Positions 52,175-61,716 of a stretch of 64,000 bases of DNA are shown piece by piece (position 1 is the first letter of the stretch; each line of letters opens with the position of its first letter). The translations under genes were made by a program, and so were the position numbers. The DNA is from Acidobacteriaceae bacterium KBS 89 (GTDB taxonomy: Bacteria > Acidobacteriota > Terriglobia > Terriglobales > Acidobacteriaceae). The stretch covers positions 62,001-126,000 of the forward strand of contig KB906759.1 of NCBI GenBank assembly GCA_000381605.1. The letters are read 5' to 3'. The notes under the pieces were generated by a model. The model had not been told where the DNA came from, made no database searches, and saw nothing but the letters and a program-made list of their open reading frames with translations.

Positions 52175-53740
52175 CTAGAGGGCAATCCTTATGACCATCC
52201 CCACCGAACCTTGAAGCCCGATAAAGTTGTTGACTCGCTCTCCATCGCGGTGACTATTGGTAGTAGCGAGAACGATCCCGGCCTCCGTCGCCGCTTGAAC
52301 TGGACTCTGGCCGAAATTTAAAAGAACCAAAAAACGTTCGTTTTCGGCAACTCGCTCGTAGCTCAGAAGATTGCCGGAGGCCGTGACGGAACGCATCCCT
52401 CCACTTGCCAGGACAGGATGTGCCCGCCTGAGAGCAATCAATCGGCGATAGAGATTTAAGATGGATGTTTCGTCCCTTTCCATAATTTCAACATTCACTA
52501 CTTGATGATCGTCCCCGATAGGCAGCCAAGGCCGACCACGCGTGAAACCAGCCATCTCAGAACAGTCCCATGGCATAGGAGTACGTTCTGGATCTCGCCC
52601 CATCCCAATTCCGGGCTGATTTTTTTCTGCGGGATCTAGTACATCTTCTGGAGGAATCGAAACATTGGTCATGCCGAGCTCTTCGCCGTAGTAGATCGTC
52701 AAGGTTCCCGGAAGCGTGAGCAGGAGCATAGCCGCTATGGGCGTTTGCAGAACGCCGACTCGGCTCGCAATGCGAGCATTGTCATGATTCCCTAATACCC
52801 AGTTCGGCCACGCTCCCGACGGCAACACTCCCATGTATTCGGAGATAATCTCGGCAACCGTATGCGCGTCCCATGCACTCTGGAGCAAAAAGAAGTTGAA
52901 AGGCAGATTTGCGCCTTTCAACTCCTGTCCGTAATAGGCCATCAGATCCGTCAAGGGAAGGTATATCTCACCTATTAGAACGCGTTCGGGATAGCTGTCG
53001 ATAATGGCCCGCATCTCTGCTACAACAGCGTGCACCTCGGGACGATTGGAGTTGTACACCGGCAGAAAACTGTTGCCGGAAGATTGTCCCAGTCTGTATT
53101 GAGGATTCGGCGGGTTGTCGTGAAAAAGATTGTCTTTGATGATCAGCCACATGACATCGACACGAAACCCGTCCACACCTTTGTCCAGCCAGAACCGTAG
53201 CACGTCGTACATGGCTGTCCGAACTTCGGGGTTGCGCCAGTTCAGGTCTGGTTGCTCTTTCAAAAAGGAGTGATAGTAGTACTGGTTCGTCCGTTCATCC
53301 CACTCCCAACCCGGACCACCAAAATTGCTCATCCAATTATTCGGTTCTCCGCGCCAGAGATACCAATCTCGTTTGGGATTTTCGCACGAAGATCTGCTCT
53401 CGATAAACCAGGGATGTTGGTCCGAGGAATGGTTCGGAACGAAATCGAGAATCACCTTCAGACCTCTAAGGTGAGCTTCTTCGAGAAGACGATCGAAATC
53501 CTGCATGGTCCCAAAGATTGGATCGATGCCGCAATAATCAGCGACGTCATATCCGAAATCAGCCATCGGAGATCGATAGATTGGCGCTACCCAAATCGCG
53601 TCGACCCCGAGCTTCACCAGATAGTCGAGTCGCTGGATGATGCCGGCCAAATCCCCTATGCCGTCTCCGTTGCTGTCCTGAAACGAACGTGGATAAATCT
53701 CGTAGATCACTGCGGACTGCCACCAAGCGAGATTCAGCAT
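52175..53740 (-). CDS. GH13 alpha-glucosidase (oligo-1,6-glucosidase type)
   Basis: A 521-residue GH13 enzyme. It starts WWQSAVIYEIYPRSFQDSNG and has all four conserved regions: LDFVPNHSSD, GFRVDVMWL with the nucleophile Asp (near 195), LIGEIYLP with the acid Glu, and VLGNHDNARI with the transition-state Asp. LPGTLTIYYGEELGM and a C-terminal beta-domain follow. Expected action: release of glucose from alpha-1,4 or alpha-1,6 glucosides in the cytoplasm (no signal peptide). It diverges from the trehalose-synthase-like gene with only 45 bases between starts, so they share a promoter region and probably a maltose/glycogen/trehalose role. Confidence 0.92.
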   Translation of the reverse strand: MLNLAWWQSAVIYEIYPRSFQDSNGDGIGDLAGIIQRLDYLVKLGVDAIWVAPIYRSPMADFGYDVADYCGIDPIFGTMQDFDRLLEEAHLRGLKVILDFVPNHSSDQHPWFIESRSSCENPKRDWYLWRGEPNNWMSNFGGPGWEWDERTNQYYYHSFLKEQPDLNWRNPEVRTAMYDVLRFWLDKGVDGFRVDVMWLIIKDNLFHDNPPNPQYRLGQSSGNSFLPVYNSNRPEVHAVVAEMRAIIDSYPERVLIGEIYLPLTDLMAYYGQELKGANLPFNFFLLQSAWDAHTVAEIISEYMGVLPSGAWPNWVLGNHDNARIASRVGVLQTPIAAMLLLTLPGTLTIYYGEELGMTNVSIPPEDVLDPAEKNQPGIGMGRDPERTPMPWDCSEMAGFTRGRPWLPIGDDHQVVNVEIMERDETSILNLYRRLIALRRAHPVLASGGMRSVTASGNLLSYERVAENERFLVLLNFGQSPVQAATEAGIVLATTNSHRDGERVNNFIGLQGSVGMVIRIAL

Positions 53741-53785
53741 CTAACTTGCTCCCGGAAAGAATCTCGAAACTGAAAGATTGCCTGC

Positions 53786-55447
53786 ATGATCAATGACCTC
53801 TGGTACAAGAACGCAGTCATTTATTGCCTCTCAGTCGCAACTTATATGGATGCAAATGGAGACGGTTGCGGCGATTTTCAAGGATTGATGCGACGCCTGG
53901 ATTACCTGCAGGGATTGGGAGTCACCGCGATTTGGCTGATGCCCTTTCAGCCCTCTCCGTGCAAGGACGACGGCTATGATGTCGCAGACTACTACGGCGT
54001 CAACCCTCGGTATGGGACCTTAGGCGACTTTGTCGAGTTCACTCGTGGTTGCAAACAACGTGGATTGCGTGTCCTGATCGACCTGGTGGTCAACCACACC
54101 TCCAACGAACATCCATGGTTCCAGGCTGCACGTCGGGATCCGCAGTCCAAATACCGTGACTGGTATGTGTGGTCTAAGAAGAAGCCGAAGAATGCAGCCT
54201 CAGGAGTAGTGTTCCCCGGGGTACAGAAGTCAACGTGGGATTACGATAATGTTGCCAGAGCCTATTACTTCCATCGCTTTTACGATTTCCAACCGGACCT
54301 CAATACCTCCAATCCTGAAGTTCAGACTGAGATCCTCAAGATTATGGGCTTCTGGCTGCAACTTGGAGTCTCCGGTTTTCGCATGGATGCTGTTCCATTT
54401 GTCATTTCGAAAAAGGGCCCAAAGGTAGCGAAAGCTGAAGAGCAATACGATATGCTGCGGACCTTCAGTCAGTTTTTGACCTGGAGAGAAGGAGAAGCAA
54501 TCATCCTTGCCGAAGCAAACGTGCTTCCAGGTACCGACATGAAATACTTCGGCTCCGCAGGTGAGCGCATGCAGATGATGTTCAATTTTGAGGTGAACCA
54601 GCATCTCTTCTATGCGCTTGCTACGAGCGATTCTCGACCACTTGTTAAGGCGATGCGGTGGACGAAATCAAGGCCAGCCACAGCGCAGTGGGGACAATTT
54701 CTCAGAAATCACGATGAACTTGACCTGGGCCGTTTGGAAGCCAAGCAAAGGAAGACGGTCTTTAGCAAGTTTGGTCCCGATCCGAACATGCAGTTGTATC
54801 ACCGTGGCATTCGGCGTCGATTGGCACCGATGCTCCAAGGTGATCGTCGACGGCTTGAGCTTGCCTATAGTCTGATGATGACCTTACCCGGCACACCCGT
54901 GATTCGTTATGGCGACGAGATTGGCATGGGCGACAATCTCGCTCTGCCCGAACGAAATTGTGCCCGGACGCCTATGCAATGGTCAACAGAGCCGCAGGCA
55001 GGTTTTACGAAGAGCGATCATCCAGTGCTGCCTATCATCAGCGACGGCCCGTATGGTTTTCAACATGTCAACGTCGCTGATCAGCGTCGAAATCCGAACT
55101 CACTTCTCAACTGGATGGAACGCATTATCCGCATGCGCAAAGAAGTTCCTGAGATTGGCTGGGGAGACTTTACTTTTCTGTCGGTAGGGACTTCAGAGGT
55201 CTTAGCCATGCAGTACAGTTGGCGTAATAACTCCGTACTATGTGTACACAATCTTAGTGGCGAGCCGCGAGAAATTCGATTCTCGGTCCAAGGCGAAGAG
55301 AAACAGTGCACGCTGGCGAATCTCTTGTCCAGTGATCACAGTCAACCTAATCCAGAGGGCCGACACTTTATGTTGCTTGAGCCATACGGCTATCGTTGGT
55401 TTAGGGTTTGCGGCTTGGACTACCTGCTCAAGCGATCAAACGTTTGA
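53786..55447 (+). CDS. GH13 trehalose-synthase-like enzyme
   Basis: A 553-residue GH13 protein. It opens WYKNAVIYCLSVATYMDANG and has LIDLVVNHTSNEHPWFQ, GFRMDAVPF (nucleophile Asp near 200), ILAEANVLPG (acid Glu near 243) and FLRNHDELDLGRL (third Asp near 309), the last being typical of trehalose synthase (maltose alpha-glucosyltransferase, GH13_16/33). The C-terminal beta-domain is present. No fused maltokinase is seen. Likely interconverts maltose and trehalose or a related disaccharide in the cytoplasm. Divergent from the alpha-glucosidase gene. A sucrose- or amylosucrase-type specificity cannot be excluded. Confidence 0.88.
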   Translation: MINDLWYKNAVIYCLSVATYMDANGDGCGDFQGLMRRLDYLQGLGVTAIWLMPFQPSPCKDDGYDVADYYGVNPRYGTLGDFVEFTRGCKQRGLRVLIDLVVNHTSNEHPWFQAARRDPQSKYRDWYVWSKKKPKNAASGVVFPGVQKSTWDYDNVARAYYFHRFYDFQPDLNTSNPEVQTEILKIMGFWLQLGVSGFRMDAVPFVISKKGPKVAKAEEQYDMLRTFSQFLTWREGEAIILAEANVLPGTDMKYFGSAGERMQMMFNFEVNQHLFYALATSDSRPLVKAMRWTKSRPATAQWGQFLRNHDELDLGRLEAKQRKTVFSKFGPDPNMQLYHRGIRRRLAPMLQGDRRRLELAYSLMMTLPGTPVIRYGDEIGMGDNLALPERNCARTPMQWSTEPQAGFTKSDHPVLPIISDGPYGFQHVNVADQRRNPNSLLNWMERIIRMRKEVPEIGWGDFTFLSVGTSEVLAMQYSWRNNSVLCVHNLSGEPREIRFSVQGEEKQCTLANLLSSDHSQPNPEGRHFMLLEPYGYRWFRVCGLDYLLKRSNV

Positions 55448-55703
55448 AGGCGCATTTTAACGACTTAGGCGTCTGTGACGTTGTCATTTCAGCTTCGCAA
55501 ATGTAACGCGATGCTCATACGTGCCAATACCGTTGAGTGCTATTCCGCATCACACACTATGCAATTGGAGTTTGAAGCGTTTGAGCCAAAATCTGGGGAT
55601 GTCGGAAACAATCGTCTTGAGCATCAACACTAAGTATCCGTAAATGATGCTGCGTGAGATGGTTGGAGATCCGCAACTCTGAATAGTGTCGATTGGAGGC
55701 GTC

Positions 55704-58223
55704 GTGAGTATTGTGAGCGAAGCTCGCGAAAAATTGAAAACGTCAGATAGCTCGCTCTTGCCTGCCATACTCGTCATGGCGACTTTGTACTTCGGTCGGG
55801 AGGTTTTTGTTCCTCTAGCTCTCGCCGCGCTTCTCTCTTTTCTTTTAGTTCCCGTGTCCACTTTATTGGAGCGATGGGGTATGCGCCGGACCCCTGCAGG
55901 CCTTCTCGTTGTCTTTCTGTCTGTGGTCGCTGTCACTGCGTTGAGTTGGATCATGCTCGGACAGATATACAACTTGGCCGTCGAGCTTCCGCAATACAAG
56001 CAGAACATCAACCGGAAGATAGAGTCCCTGCATCTTCACTCCGCTGGGAGACTTAGCAATACACTGGCGATGCTCACGGAGGAAACCAAGCAACTTAGAG
56101 GGGATGCTCCTTCAACGACGACGACTGTGCTCCCCAACGCGCCCACACCACATATTAGGAGCAGATCGAAAACCGCGTCTGAACCCAACAAAGACCAGCT
56201 TTCCGGGCAAACCGACCAGCCTGTAACGGTGAGAGTCGAGCAGCCCGAGGAGTCGGTCGCCACTCTCGCTAATCGCACGATAGTTCCCCTTATTCATCCG
56301 CTGACCACTACCTTTGTCGTTGTAGTCTTCCTGGCGTTCATGCTGGTGGGGCGCGAAGACTTGCGGGACCGTGGTATTCGACTGGTAGGCAGAGGACGCA
56401 TGCAGGTCACCACATCGGCCATGGAGGACGCCGGCCGCCGCGTCGGCCGCTATCTTCGGATGCAGCTTATTGTCAACGTCGTCTTTGGATTCATTGCGGG
56501 ATTCGGCCTTTGGTTGATAGGTGTTCCCAATCCAGTTTTGTGGGGTCTCCTGATCTGTTTGCTTCGCTTCGTGCCCTACATCGGTATTTTTCTGGCCGCC
56601 GCAGGCCCGCTCTTCCTTTCCATAGCGGTTTCGGCCCATTGGGGCGTTCTCCTCTGGACCGCTCTTCTATTCCTCGTTCTCGAGTTGATTACGGGAAATG
56701 TCGTTGAGCCTCTGCTCTACAGTTCCTCAACCGGTTTGTCCCCTATTGCCGTACTAATTGCTGCCATTTTCTGGACGCTTCTTTGGGGATTTCCTGGCCT
56801 CCTCCTCTCCACACCACTCACTGTCTGCCTCGTCGTTATTGGCCGCCAAGCCCCGCACCTTCAATATCTGGACGTTCTGTTCGGCGACGAGACCGCACTT
56901 CCGCCCCCTGAACGGTTCTACCAACGCCTCCTCTCTTCCAACAACCACGAAGCCCGAGCCCTGTTGGACGGCCTCTTCGCCGCCAAATCGAAAGAACAGG
57001 TCTATGACTCCGTTGTGGTCCCAGTCCTGACTCTCATCGAAGAATCCCGCCATGCCGAGGAACTGACACCCAACCGTGCCGAAGAGGTGCTCCTCGCAGT
57101 CGAAGAACTCGCTGAAGACGTTGCCAGCCATCACAAGGTTCCCGAAGAATCCCCCCGCAGGCCACAAACGGTCGTCATGTGCATTCCCGCTCGCGACTTC
57201 GCAGATGAGGTCGCCTGTCAGCTTGCCAGTCACGTTCTGAGCCCTACGTGCACCGTTCGCGTCATCTCCGCTGACACATCCACTTCCGACCTGCTGCAAA
57301 CAATCGACAACTTTCGTCCCGATGCCATCTGCGTCGTCGGGATTCCGCCTCAGTCACTCCGCCACATTCGTTTGCGTTGTCATCAGATTCGAGCTCGGTT
57401 CCCCGAAGCGGTAGTCTTCGCCTGCCTCCTCTGTGAACAGTGCGACCTGTCGAATATTCGCAGCCGTGTCCCGACCGAAGACGCCCAGCATGTGGTCTGC
57501 TCTCTCCAACTCATGGAGGAATATCTCACAACACTTCTTTATCCCGCTGAGGTCCCCGGAGAGCCCGTTGAGGAGTCTGACGATGTTGCTGGCCAAGCTC
57601 AAGAAGATCTGGCCTCATCTCTCCTCGAAACGCAGCGTTTGGATGTTCTTGACGAATCCGAAGAGGGAGCTTTCCAGCGACTCGCCTCTAATCTAGCGCG
57701 CTCCTTTGATGCCCCTATCGCGCTCGTGACGGCAGCTCCACACCAAAGGCAAATATGGGAGGCTCAGTGTGGCTTGTCGGACGATGCGCTTTCTTTCGCG
57801 GACGCGATGCATGATCCTTCTGGATTGACTCGCATGGTCTCATCCGAACCCGTGCTCATTATCCCGGACACTGCCGAAGATCCCCTTTCGGCGGACGAGC
57901 CGTTCCTCCGCGAACGCGGTATACGTTTCTACGCGGCCGTACCCCTCAAGTCTCACGATGGTAACGTAATGGGTTCACTATGTGTCCTTGACACTCGCCC
58001 CCGCCAAATCACCGAAAAACAGAAGGAGATGCTCCATTGGATCGCCGAGGTAGTCACCACTGCCATCGAACTAAGAAACGCTACGCCGCCACCCGAACCA
58101 GACGCCGGACACCAACTGGAAGCGCTAGCTCCTCGAAAGTCGGGTTTGCTGCAAGTTCCCCCGCCGAGCACGGCCACCGCTCCGCCGAACGCCGGAGCAA
58201 AGCCCGAAGGGCGAAGCGACTGA
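55704..58223 (+). CDS. AI-2E-family membrane protein fused to B12-binding-like and GAF-like domains
   Basis: About 839 residues. GTG 55704 has GGAGG four bases upstream. Residues ~15-390 form an AI-2E/PerM-type transporter with spans such as ILVMATLYFGREVFVPLALAALL and VNVVFGFIAGFGLWLIGVP, and a polar insert of ~90 residues (a Thr/Pro-rich linker) between spans 3 and 4. The cytoplasmic tail has an alpha/beta region of ~130 residues (TVVMCIPARDFADEVACQLA, TIDNFRPDAICVVGIPP) with the look of a cobalamin-binding/Rossmann-type fold but no DxHxxG motif. A GAF-like domain follows (VPLKSHDGNVMGSLCVLDTR, QKEMLHWIAEVVTTAIEL). It may sense a ligand and gate transport. Substrate unknown. Confidence 0.8.
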   Translation: MSIVSEAREKLKTSDSSLLPAILVMATLYFGREVFVPLALAALLSFLLVPVSTLLERWGMRRTPAGLLVVFLSVVAVTALSWIMLGQIYNLAVELPQYKQNINRKIESLHLHSAGRLSNTLAMLTEETKQLRGDAPSTTTTVLPNAPTPHIRSRSKTASEPNKDQLSGQTDQPVTVRVEQPEESVATLANRTIVPLIHPLTTTFVVVVFLAFMLVGREDLRDRGIRLVGRGRMQVTTSAMEDAGRRVGRYLRMQLIVNVVFGFIAGFGLWLIGVPNPVLWGLLICLLRFVPYIGIFLAAAGPLFLSIAVSAHWGVLLWTALLFLVLELITGNVVEPLLYSSSTGLSPIAVLIAAIFWTLLWGFPGLLLSTPLTVCLVVIGRQAPHLQYLDVLFGDETALPPPERFYQRLLSSNNHEARALLDGLFAAKSKEQVYDSVVVPVLTLIEESRHAEELTPNRAEEVLLAVEELAEDVASHHKVPEESPRRPQTVVMCIPARDFADEVACQLASHVLSPTCTVRVISADTSTSDLLQTIDNFRPDAICVVGIPPQSLRHIRLRCHQIRARFPEAVVFACLLCEQCDLSNIRSRVPTEDAQHVVCSLQLMEEYLTTLLYPAEVPGEPVEESDDVAGQAQEDLASSLLETQRLDVLDESEEGAFQRLASNLARSFDAPIALVTAAPHQRQIWEAQCGLSDDALSFADAMHDPSGLTRMVSSEPVLIIPDTAEDPLSADEPFLRERGIRFYAAVPLKSHDGNVMGSLCVLDTRPRQITEKQKEMLHWIAEVVTTAIELRNATPPPEPDAGHQLEALAPRKSGLLQVPPPSTATAPPNAGAKPEGRSD

Positions 58224-58385
58224 TCTATCGGCTCTGTTTTTCCGGTTGCATTTTTCTTTTGCCAATTTCTGCCCGAAAATCGCATGTCAAGTCCATAAAC
58301 CATTTAACTCATTGATCCCAATCAAGTTACAGTTGGCGTATTAGTTCCCTCCAAACCGATATACTTGATATATAGAGATCAAAGG

Positions 58386-58416
58386 AAAGCCCCGCAGCGA
58401 CGGGGCTTTGTCTTTT
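58386..58416 (+). terminator. rho-independent terminator
   Basis: AAAGCCCCG (58386-58394), loop CAGCGA, CGGGGCTTT (58401-58409), then GTCTTTT. A textbook stem and T-run, 163 bases after the AI-2E fusion gene. The rest of 58224-58824 holds no gene; it includes a run of nine G at 58533-58541 followed by a C-rich stretch. Confidence 0.85.
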
Positions 58417-58824
58417 AGGCTGCTAACCCCTTTCGATGCAATATTTTGGACGCAACCCTCTTGTTATGACTATTTTACAGCCCTCGGTGTCGCGTAAACC
58501 AATGAATGTAAACGACTTACGCGCGGGCAATAGGGGGGGGGAGACCCCTCCCAAAAACAGACCTTCCTCCCCGCGTGGAAGGCAAGTCATCAATTGAGCG
58601 AGGTTTTAGTTCAGAGATCAGCACTCATCCCGAAGCCTCGTCTGCAGCGGGCGAGACACTTATCGCCGCACGAGACAGCCTTGTCATAGGCAACCCTGAT
58701 CCGCACAACGCGGTCATGTCGAATCAGCCGCGGTACGACTTCGACTTCGCAGTCGACTGGCCGTGCTTTAGCTTTTTCGAACGGTTCGGCGACAGCGAAT
58801 GCGTGCAAGTTACAATTCCCCATC

Positions 58825-61059
58825 ATGAACAGAATTGCAGTTGGTCTCATCATGCTGATGGTGGGTCCGTTCTCAAGTCTAGCCGCCCAAAATGATGCCA
58901 CGTCGTATGTGAATACGTTGATTGGCACACAACGTAGTGCTCTCGGGTACGGCGGCACCATGCCTTTTGTGACGACGCCTTTCGGCATGACGAGTTGGAC
59001 GCCGCAGACGCGACAGAACAAGATTAGCGTCACGTCGTACAACTACGATGACACGACGATCTCGGGATTCATCGGCACCCATCAGCCTGCGATCTGGATG
59101 GGAGATTACGGCTACGTGACGGTCATCCCGCAGGTCGGCGAACTGCGTACCACGCCAGAGTCTCGCAAACTTCCTTACAGCCACGGCTCTGAGAAAGCGA
59201 GGCCGAACTACTACGGTGTTTCGCTGGATGCGGGAGCGGACGGAACGATCCAGGCAGAGATGACAGCCACTGAGCGATGCTCGATGTTGCGGTTCACTTT
59301 TCCGAAGACCGCGGATGCCCGCGTCATCGTCGAAGCATCGCGGCCTGGAATCGCAGGGATGGCGTCGGTCAATCCTGAAACGCTGGAGATTACAGGCTAT
59401 AACCCACATCGGATGGATGCGCATCTCGGACCTTTTGCGCTGCCGAAGTTCAAAGGCTACTTTGTGGTCCAGTTCCAGCAGACGCCCGTGGACATGAAGA
59501 CGTACGGCATGGACGACGCCGAAGCAGAGTTGAGCCGCGGGGCATACGCGGAGTTCAAACCCGGACAGACAATCCAGGTGCGTGTGGGTACATCGTTCAT
59601 TAGCATCGAGCAAGCCCGCGCGAATCTCCAACGCGAAATAACCGGATGGGATTTCCAAGTCGTACAGGAAAACCTCCGCGCGAAGTGGAGCGAGAAGTTA
59701 TCGCGAATTCAGATCGGCGGAGCGACGGATGAGGAAAAGACGCGGCTCTACACGGCGGTCTATCACACGCTGCTGTATCCGCGAATCTTCTCTGAATATG
59801 GCCACTACTACAGCGCCTTTGACGACACCATTCACACGGGAGAGAGCTATACCGCTTATTCGATCTGGGACACTTTTCGCGCAGAGAACAGCATGCTGAC
59901 GCTGCTAGCTCCAGAGCGAATTGACGGAATGATCACGGCTCTCCTGCAGAATTTCAAGGAAGGCGGCTGGATGCCCAAGTGGCCAAATCCGAGCTACACC
60001 AACATTATGATTGCAACGCATGCCGACTCGCTTGTTGCCGAAGCTTTCAGGAAAGGGTTCAAGGGCTTCGATCGACAGGTGGCGTGGCAGGCCGTCTATA
60101 AGGACGCCATGACACCGCCGGATGGAGATACGACTCGTCGATGGCTGGACCGCGAAGAGCACACGCCGTACGAAGCTCGCGCCGGCCTCACCTACTACAA
60201 GCAGCTTGGCTATATCCCAACGGACAAGACCGACGAGGCGGCCTCGCGAACCCTGGAGGACAGCTACGACGATTGGTGTGTTGCCCAAATTGCCAAAGCT
60301 CTCGGACGAACGGAGGATTACCGCTTCTTCCTGAAACGATCGTTGAACGACCGCAATCTCTACAATCCTGCCATTGGACTGATGAACGGCAGGACGTCGG
60401 ATGGGAATTGGGCGCCGATCGGTGGTTCGAGGGATAACAGTGGAAACCGGTCTGTATCGGGCTGGACAGAAGGTGATGCCTGGGTCTATACGTGGTCGCC
60501 ATTTCATGACCAGGCTGGATTACTGCAGTTGATGGGCGGAGCAGAGGCCTATGACGCCAAGCTTGACCAGCACTTCAGCGGCGGACACAACGTGCACAGC
60601 AACGAACCCAGTCACCACTACGGCTATCTGTTCGACTTTGGCGGGCAGCCGTGGAAGACTCAGGCAATGGTGCGCAAGATTGCTGCGAAGGAATATCAGG
60701 CGGGCCCGGGTGGTCTGGATGGGGATGACGATTGCGGCCAGATGTCGGCGTGGCTTCTGTTTACCGCAATGGGTTTCTATCCCGTCAACCCGGCAAGCGG
60801 TGAGTACATGATCGGAAGTCCGATGTACCCGCAGATCTCGCTTAGCCTGGCGAACGGAAAGACATTCCGCGTGGAGGCGAGCAACAATTCAGCGGAGAAT
60901 GTCTACATTCAATCGGCGACGCTTAACGGTAAACCGCTGGACATTCCGGTCATCACGTGGGAGCAGATCCAGGCTGGAGGAACCCTGCACTTCGTCATGA
61001 GTCAGAAGCCGGCGGAATGGGGCAGTAAGTGGAGGCCTGCCCTTATTTCGAGTAACTAA
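58825..61059 (+). CDS. GH92 alpha-mannosidase, exported
   Basis: A 744-residue GH92 enzyme with a signal peptide (VGLIMLMVGPFSSLAAQ). It begins with the N-terminal beta-sandwich start YVNTLIGTQ and PFVTTPFGMTSWTPQTR, and the (alpha/alpha)6 domain contains YSIWDTFRAENSMLTLL, GGWMPKWPNPSYTNIM, VSGWTEGDAWVYTWSPFHD and GGLDGDDDCGQMSAW with the acidic pair used in calcium-dependent, inverting cleavage. Members hydrolyse alpha-1,2-, 1,3- or 1,4-mannosides, e.g. yeast mannan or N-glycans. It stands alone between the AI-2E gene and korA; no SusC/D neighbours are visible. Lipobox not seen. Confidence 0.93.
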   Translation: MNRIAVGLIMLMVGPFSSLAAQNDATSYVNTLIGTQRSALGYGGTMPFVTTPFGMTSWTPQTRQNKISVTSYNYDDTTISGFIGTHQPAIWMGDYGYVTVIPQVGELRTTPESRKLPYSHGSEKARPNYYGVSLDAGADGTIQAEMTATERCSMLRFTFPKTADARVIVEASRPGIAGMASVNPETLEITGYNPHRMDAHLGPFALPKFKGYFVVQFQQTPVDMKTYGMDDAEAELSRGAYAEFKPGQTIQVRVGTSFISIEQARANLQREITGWDFQVVQENLRAKWSEKLSRIQIGGATDEEKTRLYTAVYHTLLYPRIFSEYGHYYSAFDDTIHTGESYTAYSIWDTFRAENSMLTLLAPERIDGMITALLQNFKEGGWMPKWPNPSYTNIMIATHADSLVAEAFRKGFKGFDRQVAWQAVYKDAMTPPDGDTTRRWLDREEHTPYEARAGLTYYKQLGYIPTDKTDEAASRTLEDSYDDWCVAQIAKALGRTEDYRFFLKRSLNDRNLYNPAIGLMNGRTSDGNWAPIGGSRDNSGNRSVSGWTEGDAWVYTWSPFHDQAGLLQLMGGAEAYDAKLDQHFSGGHNVHSNEPSHHYGYLFDFGGQPWKTQAMVRKIAAKEYQAGPGGLDGDDDCGQMSAWLLFTAMGFYPVNPASGEYMIGSPMYPQISLSLANGKTFRVEASNNSAENVYIQSATLNGKPLDIPVITWEQIQAGGTLHFVMSQKPAEWGSKWRPALISSN

Positions 61060-61716
61060 CAGAGACCTAAATTGATGCCATCACCAGTTATCACAATCGT
61101 TGGTCGCGAGGTAGTCGCCCATTTCCGACGTCGATGATAGTGGCATGGATGTGACAAGAGAATTGGCCTCGGTAGAGTCTTGGCAGTTAGCGTCCGCTAG
61201 GATTCCGTGCATGATGGAAAATAACGATTAGATCGGTCTCATTTCCATTTCTCATACCTCGCCTTGCTCCAACCGGAGTCGCCATGCGTCTGACCTGCAC
61301 CGGGAAACTGATCCAAAATTCGCCTGGAGAACCGTTCGAAAGGTCATCACGAACAACTCCCAGATCGTCAGCCTCCGGGCTATTGAAATCGCCAGCGCAA
61401 ATGCCCAAAATTTAGGATTCGCCTCGGTCGCTCCCCGCCACGAATGCTCCTCCACGATTCCACCCGGAGTTTCTCGCAACTAATATCGCAGCATCTCGTG
61501 ATCTCAAGCTGGTGAATTGTCCTCCCTAAAACAGGCGTCTTTCCAGCCCGAAGGCATTAACAGGAGAAATGGCAGAGCTGACGATCCTCTGGGTGGTCAA
61601 TGATCAAAACCAGCAAGTACTTGCCTAGGTGCCGAACCCGCCGTAGAATCCGATGGCTCGATATTTCGCTGGTGCCTGGGCGTTGAAAATCCACGGGCCA
61701 GTTTGGGGAGACGTCT
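61060..61716. other. intergenic gap upstream of korA
   Basis: About 650 bp without a recognisable gene. A 19-codon frame with AGGAG begins at ATG 61569 and could be a leader peptide, but nothing supports expression. Overlapping short minus-strand frames in 61187-61479 show no domain. The korA promoter should lie here. Confidence 0.45.

Noticed and set aside
61252-61479. 75-codon minus-strand frame upstream of korA
   Set aside because: No ribosome site or recognisable domain, and an overlapping frame of equal length exists in the same interval.
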